Below, piece after piece: positions 27,605-37,075 of a stretch of 64,000 nucleotides of DNA. Positions within the stretch are counted from its first letter, which is position 1; each line of letters starts with the position of its first letter. Position numbers and translations under genes: made by a program. The notes under the pieces are model-generated. The model ran no database searches, had not been told where the DNA came from, and saw only the letters and a program-made list of their open reading frames with translations. Origin of the DNA: Escherichia coli (GTDB lineage Bacteria; Pseudomonadota; Gammaproteobacteria; Enterobacterales; Enterobacteriaceae); assembly GCF_011881725.1 (NCBI RefSeq), contig NZ_JAATUR010000022.1, forward strand, positions 1 through 64,000, written 5' to 3'.

Positions 27605-27650
27605 AGCCCATCCTTTGTTATCAACTTGTTATTTACGTTGATAAACACAA

Positions 27651-27666
27651 AGCAAAGGGTATGCCA
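27651..27666 (-). promoter_or_regulatory. Sigma-54 promoter of prpBCDE
   Basis: TGGCATACCCTTTGCT on the minus strand matches the -24/-12 consensus (TGGCAC-N5-TTGCW), with GG and GC at the correct spacing. It lies between prpB and the divergent sigma-54 activator gene prpR. Confidence 0.9.
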
Positions 27667-27741
27667 CAATCGCATAAATAAAATTAAATGTTTAATTTCA
27701 ACTTGTTAGAAAGAAATCAATAAATTAATCCGCAAATATGC

Positions 27742-27799
27742 GTTTCAGTTAACGTTTCAGATAATGTTTCACCGCGTTTCATTGCAACAATTATGAAAC
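27742..27799. promoter_or_regulatory. Probable PrpR binding region
   Basis: Four direct copies of GTTTCA start at 27742, 27754, 27766 and 27776. A closing inverted TGAAAC at 27794-27799 makes the last copy part of an imperfect 24-bp palindrome. The position, about 80-130 bp upstream of the sigma-54 promoter and just before prpR, suits an enhancer for PrpR. Assignment to PrpR is inference. Confidence 0.6.
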
Positions 27800-27842
27800 A
27801 AGACTAAACCCAATATTCGCTTTCTTCACTTTTCGGGGCGCT

Positions 27843-29429
27843 ATGGCACTTCCACCACGGGTTAACGACGACAAACCGGTTATCTGGACGGTATCAGTAA
27901 CGCGCCTGTTTGAGCTGTTTCGCGATATCAGTCTGGAGTTTGATCATCTGGCGAACATCACGCCAATTCAGCTTGGCTTTGAAAAAGCAGTGACTTACAT
28001 CCGCAAGAAACTGGTCAGCGAACGTTGCGATGCCATCATCGCTGCTGGCTCTAACGGCGCATATCTGAAAAGCCGCCTGTCGGTGCCGGTGATTCTGATT
28101 AAACCGAGCGGCTACGATGTCTTACAGGCACTGGCAAAAGCAGGAAAACTCACATCGTCTATCGGCGTTGTGACCTATCAGGAAACCATTCCGTCACTGG
28201 TCGCGTTTCAAAAAACCTTTAATCTGCGTCTCGACCAACGCAGCTACATTACCGAAGAAGATGCCCGTGGGCAGATTAACGAACTGAAAGCCAACGGCAC
28301 CGAAGCGGTGGTTGGCGCGGGGCTGATTACCGATCTGGCAGAAGAAGCCGGAATGACCGGAATTTTTATTTATTCCGCCGCCACCGTGCGCCAGGCGTTC
28401 AGCGATGCGCTGGATATGACGCGCATGTCGTTACGCCATAACACTCACGATGCCACCCGCAATGCCCTGCGTACTCGTTACGTACTGGGCGATATGCTCG
28501 GTCAATCACCACAGATGGAACAGGTGCGGCAGACTATTTTGCTCTATGCCCGCTCCAGTGCGGCGGTTTTGATTCAGGGAGAAACAGGAACCGGCAAAGA
28601 ACTGGCGGCCCAGGCGATTCATCGGGAATATTTTGCCCGCCACGATGCGCGACAGGGCAAAAAGTCGCATCCGTTTGTTGCCGTCAACTGCGGGGCGATT
28701 GCCGAATCGCTGCTGGAGGCGGAGCTGTTTGGTTATGAGGAAGGCGCTTTTACTGGCTCGCGACGCGGCGGTCGCGCCGGGCTGTTCGAAATGGCCCACG
28801 GAGGGACGCTGTTTCTTGATGAGATAGGCGAAATGCCGCTACCGTTGCAGACCCGTCTGCTGCGGGTGCTGGAAGAAAAAGAAGTGACGCGCGTAGGCGG
28901 GCATCAACCGATTCCGGTGGATGTGCGGGTCATTAGCGCGACTCACTGCAATCTGGAAGATGACATGCAGCAAGGAAGGTTTCGCCGTGACCTGTTTTAT
29001 CGCCTGAGTATTTTGCGCCTGCAATTATCGCCGCTGCGCGAACGGGTGGCGGATATTCTGCCGCTGGCGGAAAGCTTTTTGAAAGTGTCGCTGGCTGCAC
29101 TTGCTACGCCGTTTTCTGCCGCAATACGCCAGGGATTACGGGCAAGCGAAACTGTGCTGTTGCGCTACGACTGGCCGGGCAATATCCGAGAACTGCGCAA
29201 TATGATGGAACGACTGGCGCTGTTTTTAAGTGTGGAACCGACGCCGGATTTAACGCCGCAATTTTTGCAGTTGCTACTGCCGGAACTGGCGCGCGAGTCG
29301 GCGAAGACTCCCGTTCCAGGCTTACTGACACCACAACAGGCACTGGAGAAATTTAATGGCGATAAAACAGCAGCGGCGAATTATTTAGGCATCAGCCGAA
29401 CGACTTTCTGGCGGCGACTGAAAAATTAA
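27843..29429 (+). CDS. prpR: PrpR, sigma-54-dependent activator of propionate catabolism
   Basis: Senses 2-methylcitrate and activates prpBCDE. It has 528 aa, equal to K-12. The N-terminal PrpR effector domain spans about residues 1-195. The AAA+ domain has Walker A GETGTGKE, the sigma-54 contact loop [10 protein letters not shown] and the Walker B region [13 protein letters not shown]. The C-terminal Fis-type helix-turn-helix is in [18 protein letters not shown]. Transcribed divergently from prpB, followed by a REP element. Confidence 0.97.
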   Translation: MALPPRVNDDKPVIWTVSVTRLFELFRDISLEFDHLANITPIQLGFEKAVTYIRKKLVSERCDAIIAAGSNGAYLKSRLSVPVILIKPSGYDVLQALAKAGKLTSSIGVVTYQETIPSLVAFQKTFNLRLDQRSYITEEDARGQINELKANGTEAVVGAGLITDLAEEAGMTGIFIYSAATVRQAFSDALDMTRMSLRHNTHDATRNALRTRYVLGDMLGQSPQMEQVRQTILLYARSSAAVLIQGETGTGKELAAQAIHREYFARHDARQGKKSHPFVAVNCGAIAESLLEAELFGYEEGAFTGSRRGGRAGLFEMAHGGTLFLDEIGEMPLPLQTRLLRVLEEKEVTRVGGHQPIPVDVRVISATHCNLEDDMQQGRFRRDLFYRLSILRLQLSPLRERVADILPLAESFLKVSLAALATPFSAAIRQGLRASETVLLRYDWPGNIRELRNMMERLALFLSVEPTPDLTPQFLQLLLPELARESAKTPVPGLLTPQQALEKFNGDKTAAANYLGISRTTFWRRLKN

Positions 29430-29468
29430 ATTGCCGGATGCGACGTGAACGCCTTATCCGGCCTACAG
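29430..29468. repeat. REP element after prpR
   Basis: A single REP palindrome (TGCCGGATGCGACG...CGCCTTATCCGGCC) between the convergent ends of prpR and yahO. Confidence 0.8.
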
Positions 29469-29539
29469 AACCATGAATTTCAATATATTGCGTTCATCAA
29501 TAAACGTGCGCATCGGGCATGTTTACATGGGCTTGTGAG

Positions 29540-29815
29540 TTACTTCTTCTTATAAATATTTGCCGTGCCGTGGATCTTATTGTCAGTCTGACCAGAGGTC
29601 AGCACCAACACATCGGCACCTTTTTCATCCGCTTTTTTGATCAGATCTTCTTTCGCATCAGCGGTCGACATTTCATTACTTGTTGAAATATCGCCTATTT
29701 TTTCATATTGCGATGCAACCTTTTCAAATTCCGCTTTGGTCATTAATTCTGCGGCATAGACGTTGGTAACGGCAAAAGCTAACGCACCGATTAACATTTT
29801 AGAGATTATTTTCAT
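29540..29815 (-). CDS. yahO: YahO, periplasmic DUF1471 (YhcN family) protein
   Basis: A 91-residue secreted protein with signal peptide [21 protein letters not shown], cut before AELM. The mature part is a DUF1471 domain ([18 protein letters not shown] and [19 protein letters not shown]). This is the family of small periplasmic stress and biofilm-associated proteins such as BhsA and YhcN. The sequence matches K-12 YahO. Monocistronic, convergent with prpR. Confidence 0.95.
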   Translation of the reverse strand: MKIISKMLIGALAFAVTNVYAAELMTKAEFEKVASQYEKIGDISTSNEMSTADAKEDLIKKADEKGADVLVLTSGQTDNKIHGTANIYKKK

Positions 29816-29985
29816 ATTACTGCTCCAGAGTTGTTATCACACTATCACCACCCACATTATTGGGTTGATTAATAATTAGTTCAGTCAGGACATAAAAGCC
29901 AGTAACCGGAAACAAGACACTTTGTGATCTCTCTCGCACCCGGTTACTTTTTTCAGAAATATGATGAAGTTAATTCAACCTATTT

Positions 29986-30633
29986 ATGGATGAAATCACT
30001 ATGGACCCTTTGCACGCCGTTTACCTGACCGTCGGATTGTTCGTCATCACTTTTTTTAATCCTGGTGCAAATCTCTTTGTCGTGGTTCAAACCAGCCTCG
30101 CCTCAGGCCGCCGTGCAGGCGTACTCACCGGGCTTGGCGTAGCGCTGGGCGATGCCATCTATTCCGGGTTGGGATTATTTGGTATGGCGACGCTAATTAC
30201 TCAGTGTGAAGAGATTTTCTCACTCATTAAAATCGTCGGCGGCGCTTATCTCTTATGGTTTGCCTGGAATAGCATACGCCGCCAGTCCACACCGCAAATG
30301 AGCGCGCTACAGCAGCCACTTAGTGCCCCCTGGTATATGTTTTTCCGCCGTGGATTAATTACCGATCTCTCTAATCCACAGACCGTTTTATTTTTTATTA
30401 GTATCTTCTCTGTGACGTTAAGTACAGAAACGCCAACCTGGGCGCGTTTAATGGCCTGGGCAGGAATTGTGCTCGCATCTGTTATCTGGCGTGTATTTCT
30501 TAGCCAGGCGTTTTCTTTACCGGCGGTGCGGCGTGCATATGGACGTATGCAACGCGTTGCCAGTCGGGTTATTGGCGCAATTATTGGTGTATTCGCGATA
30601 CGCCTGATTTACGAAGGAGTAACACAGCGGTGA
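29986..30633 (+). CDS. yahN: YahN, LysE/RhtB-family exporter
   Basis: An inner-membrane amino-acid exporter homologue, 215 aa from MDEITMDPLH with about 6 membrane segments and the family signature FNPGANLFVVVQTSLASGRRAG. The start is uncertain. The upstream ATGATG at 29961 corresponds to the start annotated in K-12 but is in a different frame here and meets a stop, so translation must begin at 29986 or at the ATG at 30001. Substrate is unknown. A terminator lies about 125 bp downstream. Confidence 0.88.
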   Translation: MDEITMDPLHAVYLTVGLFVITFFNPGANLFVVVQTSLASGRRAGVLTGLGVALGDAIYSGLGLFGMATLITQCEEIFSLIKIVGGAYLLWFAWNSIRRQSTPQMSALQQPLSAPWYMFFRRGLITDLSNPQTVLFFISIFSVTLSTETPTWARLMAWAGIVLASVIWRVFLSQAFSLPAVRRAYGRMQRVASRVIGAIIGVFAIRLIYEGVTQR

Positions 30634-30897
30634 GCAGATAATTCACTCTTTACGTAATCAACCTGATTTGCCCGGTTTCTGTCATCGGCGATGATAGCCC
30701 CGTAATGCGTGGTCCTTATTTCCGATAAGTTTACTTGAGTCTTAGCTTCCCATTTCAGCCCACTCTCCCCTGTGTGGGCTTTTTTCGTTTGTCTGACCCG
30801 TCCTGAATAGCCAAACAGTGGCAATGTTCCACTCACTTTGCAGGAATAATTATAAGAGGATCTAATATAGAAGAGACTTTAAAAGTTGGACCGCCAT
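30609..30897 (-). pseudogene. yahM: Possible yahM remnant
   Basis: The minus strand can encode MAVQLLKSLLY from 30897, then a stop, and in another frame LPLFGYSGRVRQTKKAHTGE from about 30825. These two pieces resemble the start and middle of the small K-12 protein YahM as I remember it, so the frame is broken here. The supposed start codon lies inside the acceptor stem of a tRNA-like sequence, which makes YahM doubtful as a real gene. Confidence 0.3.
30757..30785 (+). terminator. Rho-independent terminator downstream of yahN
   Basis: AGCCCAC (30757-30763) and GTGGGCT (30774-30780) form a 7-bp stem with a 10-nt loop, followed by TTTTTT. It lies in the right direction to end yahN transcription. 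Confidence 0.8.
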
Positions 30898-30967
30898 CGA
30901 GGCCTCGAACCCCGTACCATACAACAATCCTGGTTGTCGTCTGCTCTTCCTGATGAGCTAATGGCGG
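30887..30967 (-). pseudogene. tRNA-like sequence (degenerate tRNA)
   Basis: On the minus strand an 81-nt segment folds as a near-complete tRNA. It has acceptor CCGCCAT/ATGGCGG (7 bp), U8-A9, D arm GCTC-ATCAGGAA-GAGC, a stem-loop ACAAC-CAGGATT-GTTGT in the anticodon place, a 6-nt variable region, T arm CGGGG-TTCGAGG-CCTCG, then T and an encoded CCA. Faults are four extra bases between the D and anticodon stems and A instead of U at position 33, so it is unlikely to decode. It may be a mobile-element scar. Bases 30970-31432 otherwise hold nothing I can support. Confidence 0.65.
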
Positions 30968-31432
30968 TTTTAGATATGAGCCATCCAGCATATTTTCTGT
31001 CAGGCTTAAGTGTGATGCGTAAGATACAGAAAGCGCCCTACGCAAACATGACGGAATTATGATTTTTTTCATATGAATGTCAACCCATACATTCACAAAA
31101 CATCTGCGCAGTTCATTTTTCGAACACTTATGGAGATTACAAAATCGATACTGGTATTTTTTAAGCCAGATATCGCCGATCACAGCAAAATATCGGCGAG
31201 AGAAAGGTTGGTAACGATAATTTGGCTCACAAATATCCAGATAAAATGATTGCCTGGTTCACGTTCCGATCCCTGGTTGAATAATGTCTTGCCCCCGTTC
31301 CCCTTCCTGATTCTCACGAAGATAAGCGCCAGGTATTATAGATCTCCTGCAAGTGACATTATTTATAGAACCACCAACGGTCCCACAAATCTTCAGAAAT
31401 TAACTTATTGAGAGATCACAAATAAGCTAGAA

Positions 31433-32257
31433 TTATAGTGTGCAACGTATTTTAAAATGCTTATTAGCAGAATAATATCTGTCATCTAACTCCTGCACCC
31501 TATTACACACCCATTGATTTAATCGCTCATCCTCTTTATATGTGTTCCTGTCCAAAACGGATAGCAATAACATCACCAGCGATTCAGGAAAAACAGGATA
31601 AAAATTGTTTAAATGCATTAATAAGGCATATGCAAGAGCCTGCTTAATGGGGGCTTCTGTATCAGGAATGCACGACATTTCACTAAGCCATTTTTGCACA
31701 TGGTCGCACTCTTTCCCCTCAGGTAAAAGTCTCAACAAAGGCATATGGTTCTCAAGCAGAATACATTTACAATCTGTTCGAACTGAAGCGATAAATTGTT
31801 CTAATTTTTTCAACCCGCTACAACGCCCAGCCTGGATATTCGCTTTAATATCAAGATACTCATCATCCTTGCTATATACCAAAACGGTCCCATTTTTATT
31901 TTCAAGTATACGAAAAACAAACTTAACCGGGTAATCAGGATATTCTCCCCAGTCATAAAACCCTGGAAAATCATTAAACTGTACATTTACTATTAGCGAG
32001 TTATCTGCTGACCACTCGCAATCCTGGACAGCAGCCATTAGATGAATGAGCTTGTCATCATCTACTAAATCATCACGAAGATCATAAGGATAATCATAGT
32101 ATTGTTTAATCAAAACCTTAAATATATCGACACAGGAAACCAGGCTACTCTTGATATCTTGCGGTAACTGATTATTTTTTACCGGTTTGAATATGCTTTG
32201 TTGCGTATACGGCGTTAAATTATTGTACTGAGCTTTTAATGATATCATTGCGGTCAC
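31433..32257 (-). CDS. yahL: YahL, uncharacterised protein
   Basis: A 274-residue protein that I recognise as YahL of K-12 (271 aa there), with many substitutions. It has no signal peptide or membrane segment; the sequence is mixed alpha/beta with a charged character and several cysteines (CVDIFKVL, CKCILLENH). The first residues are MTAMISLKAQ; the second methionine would give a protein three residues shorter. No function is known. AT content is higher than in the flanking metabolic genes, as in other poorly conserved yah genes. Confidence 0.85.
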   Translation of the reverse strand: MTAMISLKAQYNNLTPYTQQSIFKPVKNNQLPQDIKSSLVSCVDIFKVLIKQYYDYPYDLRDDLVDDDKLIHLMAAVQDCEWSADNSLIVNVQFNDFPGFYDWGEYPDYPVKFVFRILENKNGTVLVYSKDDEYLDIKANIQAGRCSGLKKLEQFIASVRTDCKCILLENHMPLLRLLPEGKECDHVQKWLSEMSCIPDTEAPIKQALAYALLMHLNNFYPVFPESLVMLLLSVLDRNTYKEDERLNQWVCNRVQELDDRYYSANKHFKIRCTL

Positions 32258-32489
32258 TCTTAAATAACAGTAAACGTCGCAAATAATAAATCCATGATTA
32301 AAGTATGTACTATCAGAAATCGCTCATAATTAACGTGTGATGTATTGCCTTCTGGAGGGAATTTATTTCAAAACTGGAATTTACGCTAAATGTTTACCTT
32401 CACTTAGTAATTATTTCGCCCTCCTTAACTATAACGTTAAACGAAGAGCGAAATTAATATGTTAAACCATAGCGAGTTTATTAAAACTT

Positions 32490-33539
32490 TCAGCCTGTTA
32501 GTGTGCCATTATCAATCACAAAGCGATATTTCACATCGCCGCGCAACATTCGCTCATAGGCTTCATTAATTTGATCGGCACGAATCATCTCTATATCAGC
32601 CACGATGCCATGTTCGGCGCAAAAGTCGAGCATCTCCTGGGTTTCCGGAATACCGCCAATCATCGAACCAGCAATTGAGCGGCGTTTCATTATCAGGTTG
32701 AAAACTTCCGGCGACTTATGCGGCGTTGCGGGTGCGCCAACCAGCGTCATGGTGCCATCGCGTTTTAGTAGGGTCGTAAAATCATCAAGATTATGCGGAG
32801 CGGCAACGGTATTTAAAATAAAATCGAAACTTTTCAGATGGGCCGCCATTTCGTCGGCATTACGCGAGTTAACAACTTCATCAGCCCCCAGGGCTTTTGC
32901 CGCTTCGCGTTTTGATTCAGAAGTGGTAAACGCCACCACATGCGCCCCCATCGCGTGGGCCAGCTTGATCCCCATATGTCCCAGACCACCGATACCGACA
33001 ACGCCCACTTTTTTACCTGGCCCGGCCTGCCAGTGGCGCAGCGGTGAATAGGTCGTAATGCCTGCACACAGCAATGGCGCAACGGCGGCAAGCTGCTCTT
33101 GCGGGTGACGAATACACAGAACGTAACGCTCATGGACAACAATTTGCTGTGAATAACCGCCCAGCGTATGACCCGGCTCGTCTGGCGTCGGCGAGTTGTA
33201 GGTTCCTGTCATGTGATCACAATAGTTTTCCAGACCATCTTCACACTCTTCGCAGTGTTTACAACTGTCTACAATGCAGCCGACACCGACCAGATCGCCA
33301 GGAACATGTTTTTCCACCCGATCACCTACGGCCACCACGCGCCCCACAATTTCATGCCCAGGCACGCAGGGGTAGACCGTTCCCGCCCACTCGGAGCGGA
33401 CCTGGTGGATATCGGAATGGCAAACGCCACAGTAAGCAATTTCGATTTTGACATCATGCGGTCCCGGTTCACGTCGGGTGATGTTCATTGGTTCCAGCGG
33501 TTGTTTAGCGGAATATGCACCAATAGCTTTGATCTTCAT
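32490..33539 (-). CDS. yahK: YahK, zinc-dependent NADPH aldehyde reductase
   Basis: A cytosolic medium-chain alcohol dehydrogenase that reduces a broad range of aldehydes with NADPH. It has 349 aa, equal to K-12 YahK. It shows the catalytic-zinc region CGVCHSDIHQ and GHEIVGRV, the structural zinc CKHCEECEDGLENYC, and the cofactor motif GIGGLGHMGIKLAHAMG near residues 177-193. Monocistronic. Confidence 0.95.
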   Translation of the reverse strand: MKIKAIGAYSAKQPLEPMNITRREPGPHDVKIEIAYCGVCHSDIHQVRSEWAGTVYPCVPGHEIVGRVVAVGDRVEKHVPGDLVGVGCIVDSCKHCEECEDGLENYCDHMTGTYNSPTPDEPGHTLGGYSQQIVVHERYVLCIRHPQEQLAAVAPLLCAGITTYSPLRHWQAGPGKKVGVVGIGGLGHMGIKLAHAMGAHVVAFTTSESKREAAKALGADEVVNSRNADEMAAHLKSFDFILNTVAAPHNLDDFTTLLKRDGTMTLVGAPATPHKSPEVFNLIMKRRSIAGSMIGGIPETQEMLDFCAEHGIVADIEMIRADQINEAYERMLRGDVKYRFVIDNGTLTG

Positions 33540-33625
33540 TGCGGTTACTCCTGATTAGCTATATGTATTTGGCGATGGCTGAAATGCCATCGCGGCAAAA
33601 CGCGTCCATTGAATATAGCCAATAT

Positions 33626-34582
33626 TTAAACCGCCCGAACAAGCCCCAACATGCCGCGAGCCTGAATAAAGCAGAGCAGCAACGTTCCCCATAAGGCCAT
33701 CGTCAGGTATGGGCTAATGCCGAGAATGTTGAAACCGCTTTCAATAATTTGCAGCAGAAACAGCGCCAGCACCATGCCGATTATCCGCCCGTTGCCGCCG
33801 TCCGGGTTAACCCCGCCGAGCACTGCCGCGAGGATCGACACCAGCAAGTACGATTCGCCATAAGAAGCCTTAGCCGAGTTGAGTTTCGACATCATCAAAA
33901 ATGCCGCTACCGCACAAAGCAAGGCGGAAATGACATACACCCAAATCAGCACCCGACGGGTATTAATGCCGGAGTAAAGTGTTGCTCGTTCGTTGGAACC
34001 AATAAGGTAAATAGCTTTACCGAGCGGCGTTTTCTCCAGCAATATCCATAGCCCCAGCGCCACGGCGGCAAACAACCACATCGGTAACGGAATACCGAAC
34101 CATTGCGCATGATTCAACCACAGCACCCACGAGGGATAATTGGCAATGGCGCTACCGCCCGTCACCAGAATATTTACCCCTTTGAGCAACGTCATCATCC
34201 CAAGCGTTGCAAGTATTGGCGATACCCGAATACCTGCAATCAATACACCGTTACATAATCCGATAATCACCGCCGCGACAGCCCCCGCCAGCAGCGTAGC
34301 GGCCGCCGTAACAATCCCCGGCGGATATTGAGTCGCCACCCATGCCATCACCAGTGAACAGGCGTTAGCGGTGGCAATGATTGATAAGTTAATGCCGCCG
34401 CAAAGCATCGTCACCGCCATTGCCAACGCCAGAATACCCAGCACCGGCATTTGTGAAGCGACGGACTGGAAGTTACTTACCGACCAGAAAATATCTGGCA
34501 TGGCAATGCTGAACGCTGCAACCGTTAGCACCAGTAGGCCTATCAGGTAAAACTCAACGTTATTACGCCACGATTTTTTCAT
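33626..34582 (-). CDS. Sugar-type ABC transporter permease (second)
   Basis: A membrane permease of the RbsC/AraH family, 318 aa from MKKSWRNNVE, with about 9-10 hydrophobic segments and the motif NERATLYSGINTRRVLIWVY before the cytoplasmic coupling loop. The start is chosen because its ATGA overlaps the stop of the preceding permease gene; a GTG 30 bases upstream also stays open. It is the last gene of a four-gene importer operon. MG1655 has yahB-yahJ here instead; as I recall, O157:H7 carries a similar importer (Z0415-Z0419 region). Confidence 0.88.
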   Translation of the reverse strand: MKKSWRNNVEFYLIGLLVLTVAAFSIAMPDIFWSVSNFQSVASQMPVLGILALAMAVTMLCGGINLSIIATANACSLVMAWVATQYPPGIVTAAATLLAGAVAAVIIGLCNGVLIAGIRVSPILATLGMMTLLKGVNILVTGGSAIANYPSWVLWLNHAQWFGIPLPMWLFAAVALGLWILLEKTPLGKAIYLIGSNERATLYSGINTRRVLIWVYVISALLCAVAAFLMMSKLNSAKASYGESYLLVSILAAVLGGVNPDGGNGRIIGMVLALFLLQIIESGFNILGISPYLTMALWGTLLLCFIQARGMLGLVRAV

Positions 34583-35550
34583 AGCAGACTCCGGTTCTGA
34601 TGCTGACTCCACGCAGTGGCACTGATGCTGGCAACGATGATGATGCCGGTAATCAGCGTTTGCCAGTAAGACGAGACACCTAACAGATTTAGACCGTTTT
34701 GCATCACAGCTAACAACACCACGCCGAGTAAAGTTCCGGTTAATGTGCCGCGACCACCGAGCAAACTGGTGCCGCCAAGCACCACCGCCGCCAGTACCGT
34801 CAGCTCATAGCCCAGCAGAGAATCGGGTGCAACGGTCATCACCGTCCACGACTGCACCACACCCGCGGCACCAGACATCAACCCCATATAGCCATAAACG
34901 AAAAGTTGCAGTTTCAACACACTAAAACCAATGCGGCTGGCAGACTCACGGTTCCCGCCGAGGGCATAAATTTTGCGCCCCACGCTGGTGAAATTCATGA
35001 TAAACGCTGTCAGCAGCACCACCGTAATCATGGCGATCAGTGGCAGACTGAGGCCATAGTCGTAGCCGTCGGCATCGGTGTATTTGAACAACATTACCCC
35101 CTGTTCAAACCACGGCGGAAAGTCGTACAACCAGACCCCTTTACTCAACCACAGCAGCAGGCCATAGAAAATATTCAGCGTTGATATAGTGATGATAATA
35201 GAAGGTACTCGCAGGCGGTTGACCAGTACGGCGTTAATCAAGCCAAGCACAATGCCGATGCCGCCCGCCAGCGCAAAAGCCACAGCAAAGTTGCCACCGA
35301 TTTTTTGCAGCAACAGCACCATGCCGTATTGCGCAATGATGGTCATTGCTGGAAACGAAATATCAATCCCACCGGAAATCAACACCACAAATAGTCCACA
35401 GGCGAGAATAGTCAACATGGCATAGTTATTGGCGAGATCGTAAAGATTGCCGAAAGTCAGAAACTCGTCGCTGCGCCAGGCAAGGCCGATAAACAGCGCC
35501 ACAATCAGTAATGCCAGCCAGAATTCATGACGTTTTTTCAGCTCAGCCAT
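34579..35550 (-). CDS. Sugar-type ABC transporter permease (first)
   Basis: A 323-aa inner-membrane permease paralogous to the next gene and to RbsC, with about 9-10 hydrophobic segments. GGIDISFPAMTII matches the conserved GGIDLSVG region after segment 2, and GGTSLLGGRGTLTGTLLG matches the C-terminal signature of branched-chain/ribose permeases. Together with the following gene it would form a heterodimeric channel. It overlaps the ATPase gene by 8 bp and the second permease gene by 4 bp. Confidence 0.88.
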   Translation of the reverse strand: MAELKKRHEFWLALLIVALFIGLAWRSDEFLTFGNLYDLANNYAMLTILACGLFVVLISGGIDISFPAMTIIAQYGMVLLLQKIGGNFAVAFALAGGIGIVLGLINAVLVNRLRVPSIIITISTLNIFYGLLLWLSKGVWLYDFPPWFEQGVMLFKYTDADGYDYGLSLPLIAMITVVLLTAFIMNFTSVGRKIYALGGNRESASRIGFSVLKLQLFVYGYMGLMSGAAGVVQSWTVMTVAPDSLLGYELTVLAAVVLGGTSLLGGRGTLTGTLLGVVLLAVMQNGLNLLGVSSYWQTLITGIIIVASISATAWSQHQNRSLL

Positions 35551-37027
35551 TCACCACCTCCGCAATCTGGGCCTGTGAGCTGCTGTCGGGCAGGAAGCTA
35601 TGGGTGATCTGACCTTTTTGCATTACCAGAATTCGGTGGCTTTGATACCACGCTTCTTCAATTTCATCGCAAATCATCAGTATCGCAATCCCATGCGCCG
35701 CCAGGTCGCTGATAATGCGGTATATTCCAGCTTTGTTAGCGATATCCACACCGACGGTCGGGCTGTCGAGAATTAACAGGCGTGGGCCAATCGCCAGCCA
35801 TTTTGCGATCGATACGCGCTGCGCGTTACCACCAGAAAGCGTATTAACCGGGAGATGTGGGTCAGAGACTTTGATGGTCAATGCCTTGATCAGTCTGTCT
35901 ACCAGCTCGCGTACTTTCACTTCGCTCAGAAAACCAAAGCGATCTGTGACCTTATGGAAAACGGTACTGATAATGTTGTCTTCAATGGACTGCGCCATCA
36001 CCAACCCACGCGACATGCGATCTTCTGAAACATACCCAATACCGTGACGAATGGCGTCCTGGTTACTGTGAAGCGTAACCGGCTGACCGTTGATCAGGAT
36101 CTCGCCAGCATCCGGTTGAGTCATACCAAACAGACTCACACATAATTCCGTGCGCCCCGCACCAAGCAGGCCCACAATAGACACCACTTCGCCCGCTTCC
36201 ACCCGTAGGTTAATATTTTGATATTCCCCGTGACGGCTTAAATTACGCACCTCCAGTACCGGAGCGCTGGAATTTCCTTGCCACAACTCTCGCACCTGAT
36301 ATTCAAACTCCTGGCCAGTCATCAGGAAACCGAGTTGTTTTGTAGTCATCTCTGCGGCTGGAAAGGTTCCGACCAGCTCACCATCTTTCAGCACTGAAAT
36401 GCGGTCGGAAACTTCCATCACTTCTTCCAGACGATGGCTGACAAATACCACGCAGATCCCGCGTTCACGCAGTTGATGTACCACCTGTAACAGCCCCTGG
36501 ACTTCCTGATGGGTCAGCGACGCGGTCGGTTCATCCATCACGATTAACTTTGCATCCTGCGCCAGCGCACGGCAAATCGCCACCAGCTGACAACGGGCAA
36601 TTGAAAGCTCAGAAACGGGCGTATCCAGTGGCAATGTGACGTTAATACTGGACATCGCCGCATGCGCCACCTCACGCAGACGACGGCGGTTAACAAACAG
36701 GCCGTGGTGATAGTGGTTCACAGCGATATTTTCCCAGACACTCAGGTTGGGGAATAAAGAGAGGTCCTGATAAATCACCTGGATTCCCTGCGCTACCGAA
36801 GCGGCGGGCGTCAGCTTTGACCAGTTTTTCCCACCGAGCGTAATTTCCGCCCCATCGTCCGGGCGATAAACTCCGGACATAATTTTAATCAACGTCGATT
36901 TACCACAGCCGTTTTGCCCGGCAAGGCAATGCACCTCTCCCGACAAAAAGTCGAGAGAGACATCGCGCAGCGCCCGCGTTGCATGAAACGTTTTGTTGAT
37001 ATGACGAAGGGAAAGGAAGGTTTCCAT
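35543..37027 (-). CDS. Sugar-type ABC transporter ATP-binding protein
   Basis: A duplicated ATPase of the RbsA/XylG type, 494 aa from METFLSLRHI. The first domain has Walker A GQNGCGKST and Walker B LIVMDEPTAS, with a degenerate signature ELSIARCQ. The second domain has an altered Walker A (GLLGAGRTE), a good signature LSGGNAQRVSIAKW, and LLILDSPTVGVD in place of the usual DEPTRGVD. The start is preceded by AGGGG; a TTG five codons upstream is less likely. Powers import of the ligand bound by the next gene's product. Confidence 0.9.
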   Translation of the reverse strand: METFLSLRHINKTFHATRALRDVSLDFLSGEVHCLAGQNGCGKSTLIKIMSGVYRPDDGAEITLGGKNWSKLTPAASVAQGIQVIYQDLSLFPNLSVWENIAVNHYHHGLFVNRRRLREVAHAAMSSINVTLPLDTPVSELSIARCQLVAICRALAQDAKLIVMDEPTASLTHQEVQGLLQVVHQLRERGICVVFVSHRLEEVMEVSDRISVLKDGELVGTFPAAEMTTKQLGFLMTGQEFEYQVRELWQGNSSAPVLEVRNLSRHGEYQNINLRVEAGEVVSIVGLLGAGRTELCVSLFGMTQPDAGEILINGQPVTLHSNQDAIRHGIGYVSEDRMSRGLVMAQSIEDNIISTVFHKVTDRFGFLSEVKVRELVDRLIKALTIKVSDPHLPVNTLSGGNAQRVSIAKWLAIGPRLLILDSPTVGVDIANKAGIYRIISDLAAHGIAILMICDEIEEAWYQSHRILVMQKGQITHSFLPDSSSQAQIAEVVNG

Positions 37028-37075
37028 AGCATCCCCTGGCAATAAGAATCGGGGCTTTCGCCCCGAAGAAATGAA

